Positions 34,061-42,891 of a stretch of DNA of 64,000 nt are shown in pieces (within the stretch, counting starts at the first letter, position 1; every line of letters starts with the position of its first letter). The stretch comes from Microcaldota archaeon (GTDB lineage Archaea > Micrarchaeota > Micrarchaeia > Micrarchaeales > CABMGC01). The stretch is taken from the NCBI GenBank assembly GCA_028867025.1, contig JAGWHC010000001.1, forward strand, positions 437,695 to 501,694, written 5' to 3'. A model generated the notes under the pieces. The model saw nothing but the letters and a program-made list of their open reading frames with translations, was not told where the DNA came from and made no database searches. The position numbers and the translations under genes are program-made.

Positions 34061-34540
34061 ATGGCTGAAGAGGCGCAGATAGATTACAAGAGGCTCATAG
34101 AGGCCGCGCTCTTCATGTCGCCCAACGCGCTCAGCGCGCAGGACCTGTCCGGAATAACTGGCATAAAGTCGGTCGGCCACATAGAGCAGATGCTCAACGA
34201 GCTGAAGGCGGAGTACGACTCCAGGGATACGTCGCTGGAGATAATAGAGATAGACAGGAAGTACATGCTCTCTCTCCGCGAGCCATACGCGAGCAGGATG
34301 AGTTCCCTGGCGAGCGGGCCGGACATAACAAAGGGCGCTCTCAAGGTGCTTGCGTACGTGAGCCAGAATGATAACACGATGCAGAGCTACCTGGTCAAGG
34401 TATTCGGCACATCAACATACGACCACATGAAGGAATTGATGGAGCACGGGTTCGTGGAAAGGAGGAAGCAGGGCAGGAGCTGGCGCATCAATGTGACCAA
34501 CAAGTTCAGGGAGTACTTCAACGCGCCTCCGGCCAGCTGA
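34061..34540 (+). CDS. scpB: Segregation and condensation protein B
   Basis: 159 residues with tandem winged helices: IEAALFMSPNALSAQDLSGITG, then ALKVLAYVSQNDNTMQSYLVKVFG and HGFVERRKQGRSWRINVTNKF. This is the ScpB dimer that binds ScpA. It overlaps the 3' end of the convergent zinc-protein gene by 23 nt. Confidence 0.9.
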   Translation: MAEEAQIDYKRLIEAALFMSPNALSAQDLSGITGIKSVGHIEQMLNELKAEYDSRDTSLEIIEIDRKYMLSLREPYASRMSSLASGPDITKGALKVLAYVSQNDNTMQSYLVKVFGTSTYDHMKELMEHGFVERRKQGRSWRINVTNKFREYFNAPPAS

Positions 34541-34760
34541 GCCTTTTGATTTTCAAGCCCCGGACGTATTTTTTGAACCCATCGGTGCCGCAGCAGCCGT
34601 CACACCCGTGCAAGAGACCGTCGCTACCCATCTCTCTAGGGGCCCATATCGTATGGTTGATCTGGTGCTTGCAGACAACCTCAAGCCTACCGTCGTCCTT
34701 CCTGTTCAGCGAGAAATCCGCTTTCTGCACTCTGTTTGCCGGAATGGTTTTCGCTGGCAT
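34518..34760 (-). CDS. Small Cys/His cluster protein with HGCDGCC motif
   Basis: An 80-residue basic protein. VVCKHQINHTIWAP near residue 29 and LHGCDGCCGTDGFKKYVR near 50 give about four Cys and three His in a pattern seen in small archaeal CKHGxxH…HGCDGCC proteins. It probably binds zinc or another metal. TTGAT three bases before ATG 34760 supports the start. It follows the cobalamin adenosyltransferase gene by 10 nt on the same strand, so they are probably cotranscribed; function is unknown. Confidence 0.65.
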   Translation of the reverse strand: MPAKTIPANRVQKADFSLNRKDDGRLEVVCKHQINHTIWAPREMGSDGLLHGCDGCCGTDGFKKYVRGLKIKRLSWPEAR

Positions 34761-34770
34761 CCTATCAACA

Positions 34771-35310
34771 TCAATACGTGGGGTGCGACTCCCTAATCCC
34801 CTCTATATAGTTAAGGTACAGCGCAGCCACGAAGAGGTAAGATGACAGCCTGTTGAGGTAGCCCTCTACCCTTGGGTCCACCTTGTGCTTCGCAGATGCA
34901 GCGACAACGCTCCGCTCAGCCCTTCTCGCGATCGCGCGTGCAAGATGCATGTGCACGGCGGCCTCACAGCCTCCGGGTATCACAAACTTCTTGAGTTGAG
35001 GCATGCGTCTGCCCATCTCTTCTATATCACTCTCTAGCTTGAGTGTAGACGCATCGTTGAATTTCGCCTTCGCTATCTTTCCGCTCTGAAGCGAGGCGAG
35101 GTTCGCGCCTATGACGAAGAGTTCGTTCTGTATTTCCCTCAGTCGCGGTCTTAGCATCTTGTCGTGAGTATAGTAAAGCGCGATGCCTATTGCACTGTTC
35201 AGTTCGTCAACTTCACCTATCGCGTGGAAAATCAGGTCGCTTTTCAGACTTCTGCATTCGCCTAGCAGGCCACTCGTACCGTCATCGCCCCTGCGCGTGT
35301 AGTAAGGCAT
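34771..35310 (-). CDS. Cob(I)alamin adenosyltransferase, PduO type
   Basis: 179 residues, mainly helical. YYTRRGDDGTSGLLGE is the family's ATP-binding N-terminus, HAIGEVDELNSAIGI the conserved substrate loop and CEAAVHMHLARAIARRAER the C-terminal R-x-x-x-R-R motif. It makes adenosylcobalamin; no B12-dependent enzyme or B12 biosynthesis gene is in the window, so salvage is likely. Confidence 0.92.
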   Translation of the reverse strand: MPYYTRRGDDGTSGLLGECRSLKSDLIFHAIGEVDELNSAIGIALYYTHDKMLRPRLREIQNELFVIGANLASLQSGKIAKAKFNDASTLKLESDIEEMGRRMPQLKKFVIPGGCEAAVHMHLARAIARRAERSVVAASAKHKVDPRVEGYLNRLSSYLFVAALYLNYIEGIRESHPTY

Positions 35311-35356
35311 GCCCCCACTTATCTGATTTAATATGTTGCGAACTTATTAAAAATGA

Positions 35357-35427
35357 GGGCTCGTGGTCCATCGGTAAGACGCCACTTTCACAGAGTGGAG
35401 AGCCGAGTTCGACTCTCGGCGGGCCCA
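35357..35427 (+). tRNA. tRNA-Val (anticodon CAC)
   Basis: Acceptor gggctcg/cgggccc with one G-U pair. Anticodon stem ccact/agtgg encloses ttcacag, giving CAC (reads GUG). T-arm ccgag-ttcgact-ctcgg. A TATA-like cttattaa lies about 15-20 nt upstream. Confidence 0.93.
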
Positions 35428-35506
35428 CTTTCTACTGAACGGATTTGTTTCTTGGTAAAAATTTCAGAGCGTCAGCGATAAAAACATTGGGCGAGGAAGG
35501 AGCAGC

Positions 35507-35851
35507 ATGCCAACGTCACTTCAGGCTCTAAAAGCGGAAACACTGCGCAAGCTAGAGGGGATTCCCTCGGGAGACGTGGCTTCTGTATATAAGCAAAAAG
35601 CCGAACTGTTCAAGCAGTTGCAGAAACGTGACCCCAAAGTTGACCTTATCTGCGGCTTTTATGCTGACAAAGCGAACGGTCTTATGAGAGACAAGCCAAA
35701 GACCGGCGACGCTGCAGATTTCGCTCTGATGTACCTATTCTCCAATCCTCCAGGATATTACACGGACGTGGTGGACGGGATTGAGCAGTACCTCAGGACC
35801 GGGAAGCTGCCAAAAGAGGTGGCAGACATCCAGAAGCTTGCCAGGAAGTAG
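35507..35851 (+). CDS. Hypothetical helical protein
   Basis: A 114-residue mixed-charge protein with predicted helices (LQALKAETLRKLEGIP, VYKQKAELFKQLQKR) and a Tyr/Gly-rich centre (FSNPPGYYTDVVDGI). No known family is recognised. ggaaggagc eight bases upstream of ATG 35507 supports translation. It stands alone between tRNA-Val and the ATP-grasp gene. Confidence 0.6.
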   Translation: MPTSLQALKAETLRKLEGIPSGDVASVYKQKAELFKQLQKRDPKVDLICGFYADKANGLMRDKPKTGDAADFALMYLFSNPPGYYTDVVDGIEQYLRTGKLPKEVADIQKLARK

Positions 35852-36022
35852 GTAACAGCCCGCTCACGCCTCGAAGAGCAGATTAACATCTTCATAAAGG
35901 AACCAAGGACGAGACTTCATCTGCAAAAAGAAGGCGCAAACGCTTTTGGTGATTGCTTTCCTTAATGCGGAAAAATAGACAAGATATAAATAAAGCAAAG
36001 TCGTTTATTCTATATTGAGTGG

Positions 36023-37324
36023 ATGGCTCAGAACGGCGACCAGAAGGAGAAGCACAAGTTTCTTTTTGTTACGCAAGAGGCGCTTTCTGCAGACCTAGCA
36101 TGGCAGCTCGTCAAGGAGGGACACGACGTCAAGTTCTATTGCCATGACCTGCCAGAGAAGGATGTAGGCGAAGGCTTTTTCGAAAAGGTGGATGAGTGGG
36201 AGAAGCACAAGGATTGGGCTGAAGTCATCATTTTCGATGATGTTGGGTTTGGAGCCAAGGCGGAACAGCTGAGAAAGGAAGGCAAGTTCGTGGTTGGAGG
36301 ATCCACATACACAGACAAGCTCGAACTCGACAGGGAATTCGGTCAGTCAGAGCTGAAGGAGTCAGGGGTCAACATACTTCCAGGTCAGAGCTTTGTTGAT
36401 TTTGACGAGGCAGTAAAATTCGTGAAGGCAAACCCGGACAGGTACGTCATCAAGCCGAGCGGCGAGATACAGGACGAGAAGGAACTGCTGTTTGTGGGCC
36501 AGGAAGCCGACGGCAAGGACGTGATACAGGTGCTCGATCACTACAAGGACACCTGGTCGAAGAAGATGAAGAGCTTTATGCTTCAGAAGTATGCGGACGG
36601 AGTGGAAGTCGCGGTCGGCGCTTTCTTCAACGGCAGGGAGTTCATCCTTCCCGTATGCGTCAACTTCGAGCACAAGAAACTTTTCCCCAATGAAATCGGC
36701 CCGAGCACAGGCGAGATGGGCACATTGATTTACTACACCAGGAACAACCCCATTTTCGAGGAAACTCTGCTCAAGACGAGAGAGAAGCTCGGCGAAAGCG
36801 GATACGTAGGCTACATAGACATAAACTGCATAGCAAACCCAAAGGGCATCTGGCCTCTTGAGTGGACTTCAAGATTCGGGTACCCGACCATAAGCATACA
36901 GATGGAAGGCATCACCAGCGAATGGGGCCAGTTCCTCTTCGACCTTGCCCACGGAAAGGGGGCGCAGCTAAAGGCAAAGAAGGGCTTCCAGGTTGGCGTT
37001 GTCGTCGCGATACCCCCGTTTCCTTTCGAGGACCAAAAGGCTTTCAAGAAATATTCGGAAGGTGCGGCAATACTTTTCAAGCGCCAGGATCTAGACGGAG
37101 TTCACATCGGCGAGGTGAAAAAGATAAAGGACGACTGGTATATCGCAGGGCAGTCGGGTTACGCGCTCATAGTTACGGGCTCCGGAGTCACGGTATCGGA
37201 CGCCATAAAGAACGCGTATCAGTCGGTCAGCAACGTGATGATACCGAACATGTTCTACCGCTCCGATATAGGCCAGAGGTGGAGCAGGGACAGCGACATG
37301 CTCCTTAGCTGGGGCTACTTCTGA
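36023..37324 (+). CDS. PurD-like ATP-grasp ligase
   Basis: 433 residues. The N-terminal alpha-beta domain (KFLFVTQEALSADLAWQLVKEGHDV) precedes an ATP-grasp core with DRYVIKPSGE, MLQKYADGVEVAVG and acidic metal ligands near GYVGYIDINCI. It resembles glycinamide ribonucleotide synthetase, but no other purine gene is nearby, so it may ligate another amine or amino acid. TATA-like tataaataa about 35 nt upstream. A LUD-domain gene follows 53 nt later. Confidence 0.75.
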   Translation: MAQNGDQKEKHKFLFVTQEALSADLAWQLVKEGHDVKFYCHDLPEKDVGEGFFEKVDEWEKHKDWAEVIIFDDVGFGAKAEQLRKEGKFVVGGSTYTDKLELDREFGQSELKESGVNILPGQSFVDFDEAVKFVKANPDRYVIKPSGEIQDEKELLFVGQEADGKDVIQVLDHYKDTWSKKMKSFMLQKYADGVEVAVGAFFNGREFILPVCVNFEHKKLFPNEIGPSTGEMGTLIYYTRNNPIFEETLLKTREKLGESGYVGYIDINCIANPKGIWPLEWTSRFGYPTISIQMEGITSEWGQFLFDLAHGKGAQLKAKKGFQVGVVVAIPPFPFEDQKAFKKYSEGAAILFKRQDLDGVHIGEVKKIKDDWYIAGQSGYALIVTGSGVTVSDAIKNAYQSVSNVMIPNMFYRSDIGQRWSRDSDMLLSWGYF

Positions 37325-37377
37325 TTAGTGTAGGACGTCCTATATGTTTATATATCTCATGAGGCATAATATACTGC

Positions 37378-38019
37378 ATGTCATCTAGACAAAACGAAGC
37401 TGAATCTATGGTGTGGAACAAACTCGCAGACGATGCGACGGTCGACAGCGTGGCCAAAGCACTTGAGAAGCGCGGCATGGAGGTGTATGTAGTCGACAGC
37501 GGCGCCGAGGCAAAGAAAAAGTTCTTTGAGCTAATCCCTGATGGCGCGGAAGTGCTAGAAAGCTCATCAACAACGCTGAACACGATTGGGGTAACGAAGG
37601 AGCTCGAGCAGGACGGCAAATACGACTCGGTGAAGAGGAAACTGCACAGCATCAATAATCCCGAAGAGAGGAATAACGTACGCAGAAGGTCTCTAGGCGC
37701 AGCCTACGGGGTAGGCAGCGTGCAGGCGGTAACGGAAGACGGCCGGCTGGTAACAGCATCAGCAAGCGGGAGCCAAATAGCCACTTACGCCTTCAGCACG
37801 CAGAACGTGGTGCTAGTTGTGGGAACTCAGAAGATAGTCAAGAACCTCGATGAGGCATTCAAGCGCATATACGAGCACGCCCTTCCGCTGGAGAGCAAGC
37901 GCGTAAATGAGACCTATGGATGGACGGAAGGAAGCTATGTGGGCAAGCTGCTTGTGCTTGAGCGTGACAGGCCGGGAAGGACAAAGGTAATTCTTGTAAA
38001 GGAGAAGCTGGGATTCTGA
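37378..38019 (+). CDS. LUD-domain protein (LutC/YkgG-like)
   Basis: 213 residues with the LUD fold: VYVVDSGAEAKKKFFELIP, LESSSTTLNTIGVTKEL and the C-terminal GSQIATYAFSTQNVVLVVGTQKIVKNLDEA. LutC-type proteins take part in lactate use together with LutA/LutB, but stand-alone LUD proteins are of unknown role. It is cotranscribed at best with the ATP-grasp gene. Confidence 0.85.
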   Translation: MSSRQNEAESMVWNKLADDATVDSVAKALEKRGMEVYVVDSGAEAKKKFFELIPDGAEVLESSSTTLNTIGVTKELEQDGKYDSVKRKLHSINNPEERNNVRRRSLGAAYGVGSVQAVTEDGRLVTASASGSQIATYAFSTQNVVLVVGTQKIVKNLDEAFKRIYEHALPLESKRVNETYGWTEGSYVGKLLVLERDRPGRTKVILVKEKLGF

Positions 38020-38025
38020 GCCGCA

Positions 38026-38436
38026 TTACCTCTGTGCACTTTTCCACGTAGAGGTTGTTCTCCTAACAGTGTCAGAATATGTGTTCCAGTCGACTCTTCG
38101 GACCTTGGCCCAAGCCTTCTCAAAGAACGTTGCTATCACGTGCTCGGGATGGTATGGCGCCCTGCGGTCGTCTCCCGGTTCCTCAGCGGGTCCTCTGTAA
38201 TTCACGTCAAAGGCGACGGCCTTCTGGTCCGACCTTCTGAATATTCGGCAGAGTTCGTACTCTACGGTCTCATGGAGAGCAACTAGCTCTACGTATCTTT
38301 TGTCCTCCATGGAGCTTACGCGTATCTGAGCCGGCGCCCCCTTCCTAATGGGAGGCACCCAGTCGCCAATGGTGTTGTACCTCTGCTCCCCATGAGGGAC
38401 TTCTATGACCCTCAATCCAGGTATGGTCAATGACAT
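38026..38436 (-). CDS. Conserved hypothetical protein with HExxE-type motif
   Basis: 136 residues. VALHETVEYELCRIFRRSDQ and later EEPGDDRRAPYHPEHVIATFFEK recall a small family found in phages and prokaryotes that pairs HExxE with a downstream PYHxEH; metal binding is plausible but no function is known. It is convergent with the LUD gene, with 6 nt between stops. Confidence 0.55.
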   Translation of the reverse strand: MSLTIPGLRVIEVPHGEQRYNTIGDWVPPIRKGAPAQIRVSSMEDKRYVELVALHETVEYELCRIFRRSDQKAVAFDVNYRGPAEEPGDDRRAPYHPEHVIATFFEKAWAKVRRVDWNTYSDTVRRTTSTWKSAQR

Positions 38437-38510
38437 TTAATTTGGAGAGCATAAGAACTAGCCATTATTAAGCGTTTCTCCATATTACGTCGGATGCTGC
38501 ACGGTCCTGT

Positions 38511-39161
38511 CTAGCCCACACCCAGCCCAAGTCTGCCCCTCGCCACCGCGGACATGTTCACCACGGCGCCCACGTTAGTGTTGATCGTGACGTTCGCGCT
38601 TGAATTGATCACTATCGCCCTGGCCGCTGGCACAAGCATGTAGGTCGTGTTCGCGCCTGCACCGCCTCTCACAGTGACAGTGGGCGAAAGCTGTATGAGC
38701 ACCGACGCCGAGCTGGAGTTTATCTTCTGGCCTCCAACAACGGTCACGGTAATCTGGTTGTTTGGCGTTATCACGTTGTAAGTCTGGTTGCTTATCACTA
38801 TGGTAGCGCTGCTTATGTTGAACCTCACTAGGTTGACTGTAGAGTTTGTGGTCACGTGTGCGGCTGCCAACGTCTGTGACGCGTTGAGCAGAGTCATCAG
38901 GTCCACAGTGCCGCTTCCCGACGCCGTTACCCAGCCTGACTGGTTGGTCGCGTTTGCATAGCCTGTGCTTGAAACGTGCACCTGCACAGAGGTGTATGTC
39001 ACGAAGAGGTGCTGCGTGCCGCTGGGAACGTTTGGCGGGTCAGTGAGCTGTACCGCCACAGTAGAGCCTCCGAACAGGCCTCCTCCGGCCACGACGGCAA
39101 CAACAGCAATAACCACTATCGCCGCCACCACGTAGTATAGTGTATTCGGTGCCATATCCAT
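38511..39161 (-). CDS. DUF4382 surface protein, N-terminal membrane anchor
   Basis: 216 residues. A single N-terminal span (LYYVVAAIVVIAVVAVVAGG) exposes a DUF4382 domain: VAVQLTDPPNVPSGTQHLFV, VDLMTLLNASQ and repeated N-glycosylation sites. The opening LTDPPxVPSGTQ is shared with the neighbouring regulator at 39219. The role of DUF4382 is unknown; it is typical of surface proteins. Confidence 0.85.
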   Translation of the reverse strand: MDMAPNTLYYVVAAIVVIAVVAVVAGGGLFGGSTVAVQLTDPPNVPSGTQHLFVTYTSVQVHVSSTGYANATNQSGWVTASGSGTVDLMTLLNASQTLAAAHVTTNSTVNLVRFNISSATIVISNQTYNVITPNNQITVTVVGGQKINSSSASVLIQLSPTVTVRGGAGANTTYMLVPAARAIVINSSANVTINTNVGAVVNMSAVARGRLGLGVG

Positions 39162-39218
39162 ACCTCCGCAAACACTGCAATCTTCAGGTATTTATATCAG
39201 GCTTATGACGGCGGCTTT

Positions 39219-40847
39219 CTAGCCGCTCGCCACAGTAACGTTTGTCGAGGCCCTCGCACCCTCCTCACCCTGGACCACAAGCTCCCACTGGCTTCCCTGC
39301 ACCGGCGTTATCCTGATGTGCCCGTTTGCGTATTCTATCTGACCAGTGAAGTTGAGCGTCACGGAGGCTCCGGGCTGCAACGTGTAGCCGAAGCTGCCGT
39401 TCCCACCGTCTTCTATGCAGGCTATGGACGCCTGGTCTTCCATAGGGCATACGTTGCTTGTGCAGTAGCAGCCTGATCCTATGAAAGGCAGCTCGAGCGT
39501 GCCGTTAGTGGTCACTATGAAGTTCAGCACTCTGAATGACCTCACGTCCGCCCCTATCCTGACAAGCGTGTCCAGCCTTGCATTGTCAGCTGCGCTCATC
39601 ATCGGGAACTCGGCGCTAGAGTTGGAGGTCTCGTTCGCGTTTACAAGCACGTGTATGCCGTTGATCACGTCCTGCATCATTCCGGTGTGCATTCCAATGT
39701 CCGCATTTGCACTGGCGTTAGCGGAGGCGTTGAGCCCGAATGCGCCGGCGCCGGCATCGCCTTCTCCTCCCACTCCCATTCCGATATCACCCTGATACGA
39801 AGGAGGAGCGTCTATCTCGGCTCCTATGGCCGAGTTCGCGCTAAGCGGCGACACGAAGACGCTCGGCAGGCCGAAGAGTACTACGTGCCTCAGCGTTATG
39901 CTCTGGTTCGCGTTGTCCTTGACGGTAATGCTGAGCTTCGTTGTCGCGTTGTTTATGACCTTGAAGCTCTCAGAGGTTATGCTTATCGAGGGCACAGTGG
40001 CATTCAGCTCCTCGTGCTCAATCTCTGTAAGCTCGTGCCTTTCGCCTATGTGCGCCGTGACGTTGGCGCTGCCTACAAGCACCGCCTTGACTGAAGGCAC
40101 CAGCACGAACACAGTGGAGTTGTCAGTGTATATGGTCGTCACTACGGGGCTCATGTCTATTAGCACGCTAGAATTGGCGCTTACCCTGCCGCCGGTTACC
40201 GGTACCGTTAGCTTGCCGCTGGGCACCGTTACGCTGTACCTTGTGCCGTTTATCACTATGTATGCAGAGGTTATTGTGAAGCTTATCAGGTTTATTGTGC
40301 TGTTTGCAGGCACCTTGCCTGTTCCTATGACCTGGCTGGCGTTCACCAGTGACATCAGATCAAGGTTCCCGCTGCCCGTGCCTGACACCCATGCTGAAGT
40401 ATTGCCTGAGGTCACGTAGTGCGCCTGCAGCGATGAATAGCTTACGTTGAGTGCCTGTGTGCCGCTCGGTACGCTCGGAGGATCGGTCAGGGAGAACACA
40501 ACAGAATTCCCAACTCCTACCGCGCTAAGCGCAGGTATTCCGAAAACGAAAAGCGCAACGACTCCCAGCAGTATTGCAAGGGCTCCGACAATCTGCGGTA
40601 TATTGCTTATTCTCTTGAGCGCGGACAGGCTGCGCACGTCAAAATCGGGATTGTGCCTGTAGTACTTCCATTTCTTCACAAACGGATTGTCGACCTGCGT
40701 GATTGCTCCCATCTGCTCCAGTTCCTCTATGTGCTCGCTTACCGTGGAGGGTGCCAGGCCCAGTTCCTGACTTATCTCTCCCGGAGTCTTCTGGCCTTTT
40801 GAAACCAGTTTCAGTATTCTTTTCTTCGTTTCCCATGTTTTGCTCAT
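39219..40847 (-). CDS. Membrane-anchored winged-helix regulator with outer DUF4382 domain
   Basis: 542 residues. Residues 1-70 form a winged helix (KTPGEISQELGLAPSTVSEHIEELEQMGAI), about 82-102 a single span, and the rest is outside the cell. Residues 118-265 are DUF4382 (FSLTDPPSVPSGTQALNV). The following region is beta-rich with an alanine/glycine low-complexity loop (near 370) and a Cys pair region (GCYCTSNVCPMED). This suggests one-component signalling, in which an outer ligand or partner alters DNA binding. The target is unknown; the neighbouring DUF4382 gene is a candidate partner. Confidence 0.75.
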   Translation of the reverse strand: MSKTWETKKRILKLVSKGQKTPGEISQELGLAPSTVSEHIEELEQMGAITQVDNPFVKKWKYYRHNPDFDVRSLSALKRISNIPQIVGALAILLGVVALFVFGIPALSAVGVGNSVVFSLTDPPSVPSGTQALNVSYSSLQAHYVTSGNTSAWVSGTGSGNLDLMSLVNASQVIGTGKVPANSTINLISFTITSAYIVINGTRYSVTVPSGKLTVPVTGGRVSANSSVLIDMSPVVTTIYTDNSTVFVLVPSVKAVLVGSANVTAHIGERHELTEIEHEELNATVPSISITSESFKVINNATTKLSITVKDNANQSITLRHVVLFGLPSVFVSPLSANSAIGAEIDAPPSYQGDIGMGVGGEGDAGAGAFGLNASANASANADIGMHTGMMQDVINGIHVLVNANETSNSSAEFPMMSAADNARLDTLVRIGADVRSFRVLNFIVTTNGTLELPFIGSGCYCTSNVCPMEDQASIACIEDGGNGSFGYTLQPGASVTLNFTGQIEYANGHIRITPVQGSQWELVVQGEEGARASTNVTVASG

Positions 40848-40957
40848 TCACCACACCTTTGAGTGCAGATACTATGAACTAGCATTTTAAAATAGATTCT
40901 GGAAAGCTTCGGTTTCATTTCGGTTTTGACGTCATAAATCATCAAACCGAACTGTCG

Positions 40958-41818
40958 CTATGAGGAGGCAAGGCCGCTTATCTGGGAAGCGTTGAGCGCT
41001 ATGTTGTAAATCCTCAAATCATCGATGCTACCGTTGAAATACGCAGCGCCGTTGGGCGCCGGGTTGCCCACAATGTTCGCGCCAGCGTACATTCTGCCGA
41101 TGTTGACCGGCTTTGCGCTGCCGGTCTGTATCGGGCTCGTCGCAAATTGGCTCTCGCTTACAGTATCAAGCAGCTGTCCGTCCTCATAGACGAGTATGTT
41201 GACCAGCGCAGCGTTCTGCGGTATCACCATAGCGAGCTGATGCCACTTACCGTCACTTACGTTGGGTGCGCTGTACACTATGTATGACTCATAGGCCCGC
41301 AGCCCCACTCCGTTTCCCTCGATGCTCCACTCTATCCTGGCTCCAGACTCTTCGCTTCCGTATGTCAGTATGTCGCATACCGGATTGTAGCACGCTCCAC
41401 TCACCTTCACCCACGCAATGAAGGTTCTTGCATGACCTCCCGAGACGCCGTAGTAGTTGGTCGAAACATACTGGTTCCTGCCGTTGAAGCTGAGCGCGTC
41501 CCCTAGCTTACCAGGCACCCACGCCGGCGAGTTGACCAGCGTGCCTGTATTGCCATTGCCGCTGCTGTCATACGCTGTGGATCCGCTCCCCTCGTCAAAC
41601 TTCCAGTATGCCTGCAAACTACCAGTCAAAGTAACAGTGGTGGTCTGCGGTATAGTGGTAGAAGTGGAAACAGTAGTCCTCCCGCCTACTGTGCTTGTCT
41701 GCGCTGTTGTGGTGCTGGATCCGGTCGAGGTTCCTGCCCCGCTTCTCAGCGCAGCGTATCCTATCACCGCTACCACAACCAAAATGAGCACCGCTATATA
41801 TGCTATACTATTCCTCAT
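40958..41818 (-). CDS. Membrane-anchored LamG (concanavalin-like) surface protein, canonical order
   Basis: 286 residues. One N-terminal span (IAYIAVLILVVVAVIGYAAL), a Thr/Ser-rich linker, then a complete LamG/LamGL jelly roll: LQAYWKFDEGSGSTAYDSSG as first strand, ALSFNGRNQYVSTN, FIAWVKVS, GKWHQLAMVI and final YFNGSIDDLRIYNIALN. The canonical domain order contrasts with the pilin-like paralogues at 44.5-48.2 kb. Its last codons overlap by 11 nt the start of the downstream gene region in the AlkA gene. Confidence 0.88.
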   Translation of the reverse strand: MRNSIAYIAVLILVVVAVIGYAALRSGAGTSTGSSTTTAQTSTVGGRTTVSTSTTIPQTTTVTLTGSLQAYWKFDEGSGSTAYDSSGNGNTGTLVNSPAWVPGKLGDALSFNGRNQYVSTNYYGVSGGHARTFIAWVKVSGACYNPVCDILTYGSEESGARIEWSIEGNGVGLRAYESYIVYSAPNVSDGKWHQLAMVIPQNAALVNILVYEDGQLLDTVSESQFATSPIQTGSAKPVNIGRMYAGANIVGNPAPNGAAYFNGSIDDLRIYNIALNASQISGLASS

Positions 41819-42455
41819 CCGAATCCTGGCTCCTCCAGAGGTAAAGCGAGGCTATCGTCCTGTACGGGCGCCACCTCTCTGACATCTCGAGCATTCTTTT
41901 CCTGTTCGGGACGCTGCGAAGGTTGTATACCTTTTTCATCCCGTTCTGTATGCCGAGGTCGTCAGCGGGGAAGACGTCAACGCGCTTAAGGCTGAACATC
42001 AGGAACATCTCCGCTGTCCACCTTCCTATGCCTCTGACATCATCAAGTATGGCTATCACCTCCTCGTCAGGCAGCCTGGAAAGCCCGTTCAGGTCAAGTT
42101 CCTTGTCTACAAGCCGTTGGCAGAGGTCCTTTATGTACGAGTATTTCTGTGGCGATATGCCCGCGCTCCTGACCTTCTTTTCTGATGTGCTGAGAAACTC
42201 CCGCGGCTTAGGCAGCCTCCCTCCGTAGAGCCCCTTGAACTTCTTCAGTATCGCGTCAGCGGCCGAGCCCGCGATCTGCTGGTAGATGAACGACTCAACA
42301 ATCGCCTCATACGGGTCGGCAGGGCCCCAGTTGGAGCTTATGGCTCCACGCTTTGCTATCACTCTCCCGAGCTTTCCATCTTTCTCGCTGATGTGACGCA
42401 TCGCTTTCTTCCACACTCTCTTGTCGGTAAGCGAACCGAACCCCACGCCGGTCAT
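41808..42455 (-). CDS. AlkA-type DNA-3-methyladenine glycosylase (HhH-GPD)
   Basis: 215 residues. A helix-hairpin-helix (LDDVRGIGRWTAEMFLMFSL) and the catalytic Asp in DVFPADDLGIQNG define the HhH-GPD superfamily, AlkA/Mag group. It excises alkylated bases to open base excision repair, and PolX at 17.0 kb could act later. The 3' end overlaps the start of the LamG gene by 11 nt on the same strand. Confidence 0.92.
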   Translation of the reverse strand: MTGVGFGSLTDKRVWKKAMRHISEKDGKLGRVIAKRGAISSNWGPADPYEAIVESFIYQQIAGSAADAILKKFKGLYGGRLPKPREFLSTSEKKVRSAGISPQKYSYIKDLCQRLVDKELDLNGLSRLPDEEVIAILDDVRGIGRWTAEMFLMFSLKRVDVFPADDLGIQNGMKKVYNLRSVPNRKRMLEMSERWRPYRTIASLYLWRSQDSDEE

Positions 42456-42486
42456 TGAACCTGGCTTAAATGGCAGTGCAACTAAT

Positions 42487-42753
42487 TTAAGCGTTGGTTC
42501 TCATCGACAGCCTCAGCCTGCGCAGCATCCTCTCGAAGTCCTTCCTGGACAGGTGCCCCGCATTGATGGCAAGCCATCCAAAAGAAGCTGCGAGTATCAG
42601 CAACCCACCAACGATCAGCACAGCCCACCAATAGCTGACCACCAGAAAAACTGCCACGCCAGCAAGAACCAAAGCAACTCCTAGCGTGAAAGTCCTTTCC
42701 GGGCCCTTCAGTTCCCTGTTTAGTGCGTCATTCAGACGTCTCATGATTCCCAT
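42487..42753 (-). CDS. Small two-span membrane protein
   Basis: 88 residues with two adjacent spans (FTLGVALVLAGVAVFLVVSYWW and AVLIVGGLLILAASFGWLAI) and basic ends. No family is recognised. It lies just upstream of the AlkA gene on the same strand with a 31-nt gap. Confidence 0.6.
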   Translation of the reverse strand: MGIMRRLNDALNRELKGPERTFTLGVALVLAGVAVFLVVSYWWAVLIVGGLLILAASFGWLAINAGHLSRKDFERMLRRLRLSMRTNA

Positions 42754-42883
42754 GCAGCTATTTTGCTGCAGAAATCTTAAAGCACTATCAAATCGATTCG
42801 GTTTTTCGACGTCATACCAATAGGCTGTCGAACCCTACACAAAAAGTTCTAATATCTGAGGCTGCAATTTCAGAAAGGGCGAG

Positions 42884-42888
42884 GCGAG
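42884..42888 (+). promoter_or_regulatory. Shine-Dalgarno-like gcgag (in gaggcgag) before an ACG start
   Basis: gaggcgag resembles the consensus gaggtgat with one or two changes and stands three bases before ACG 42892, the usual spacing in this genome. Confidence 0.4.
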
Positions 42889-42891
42889 AAA

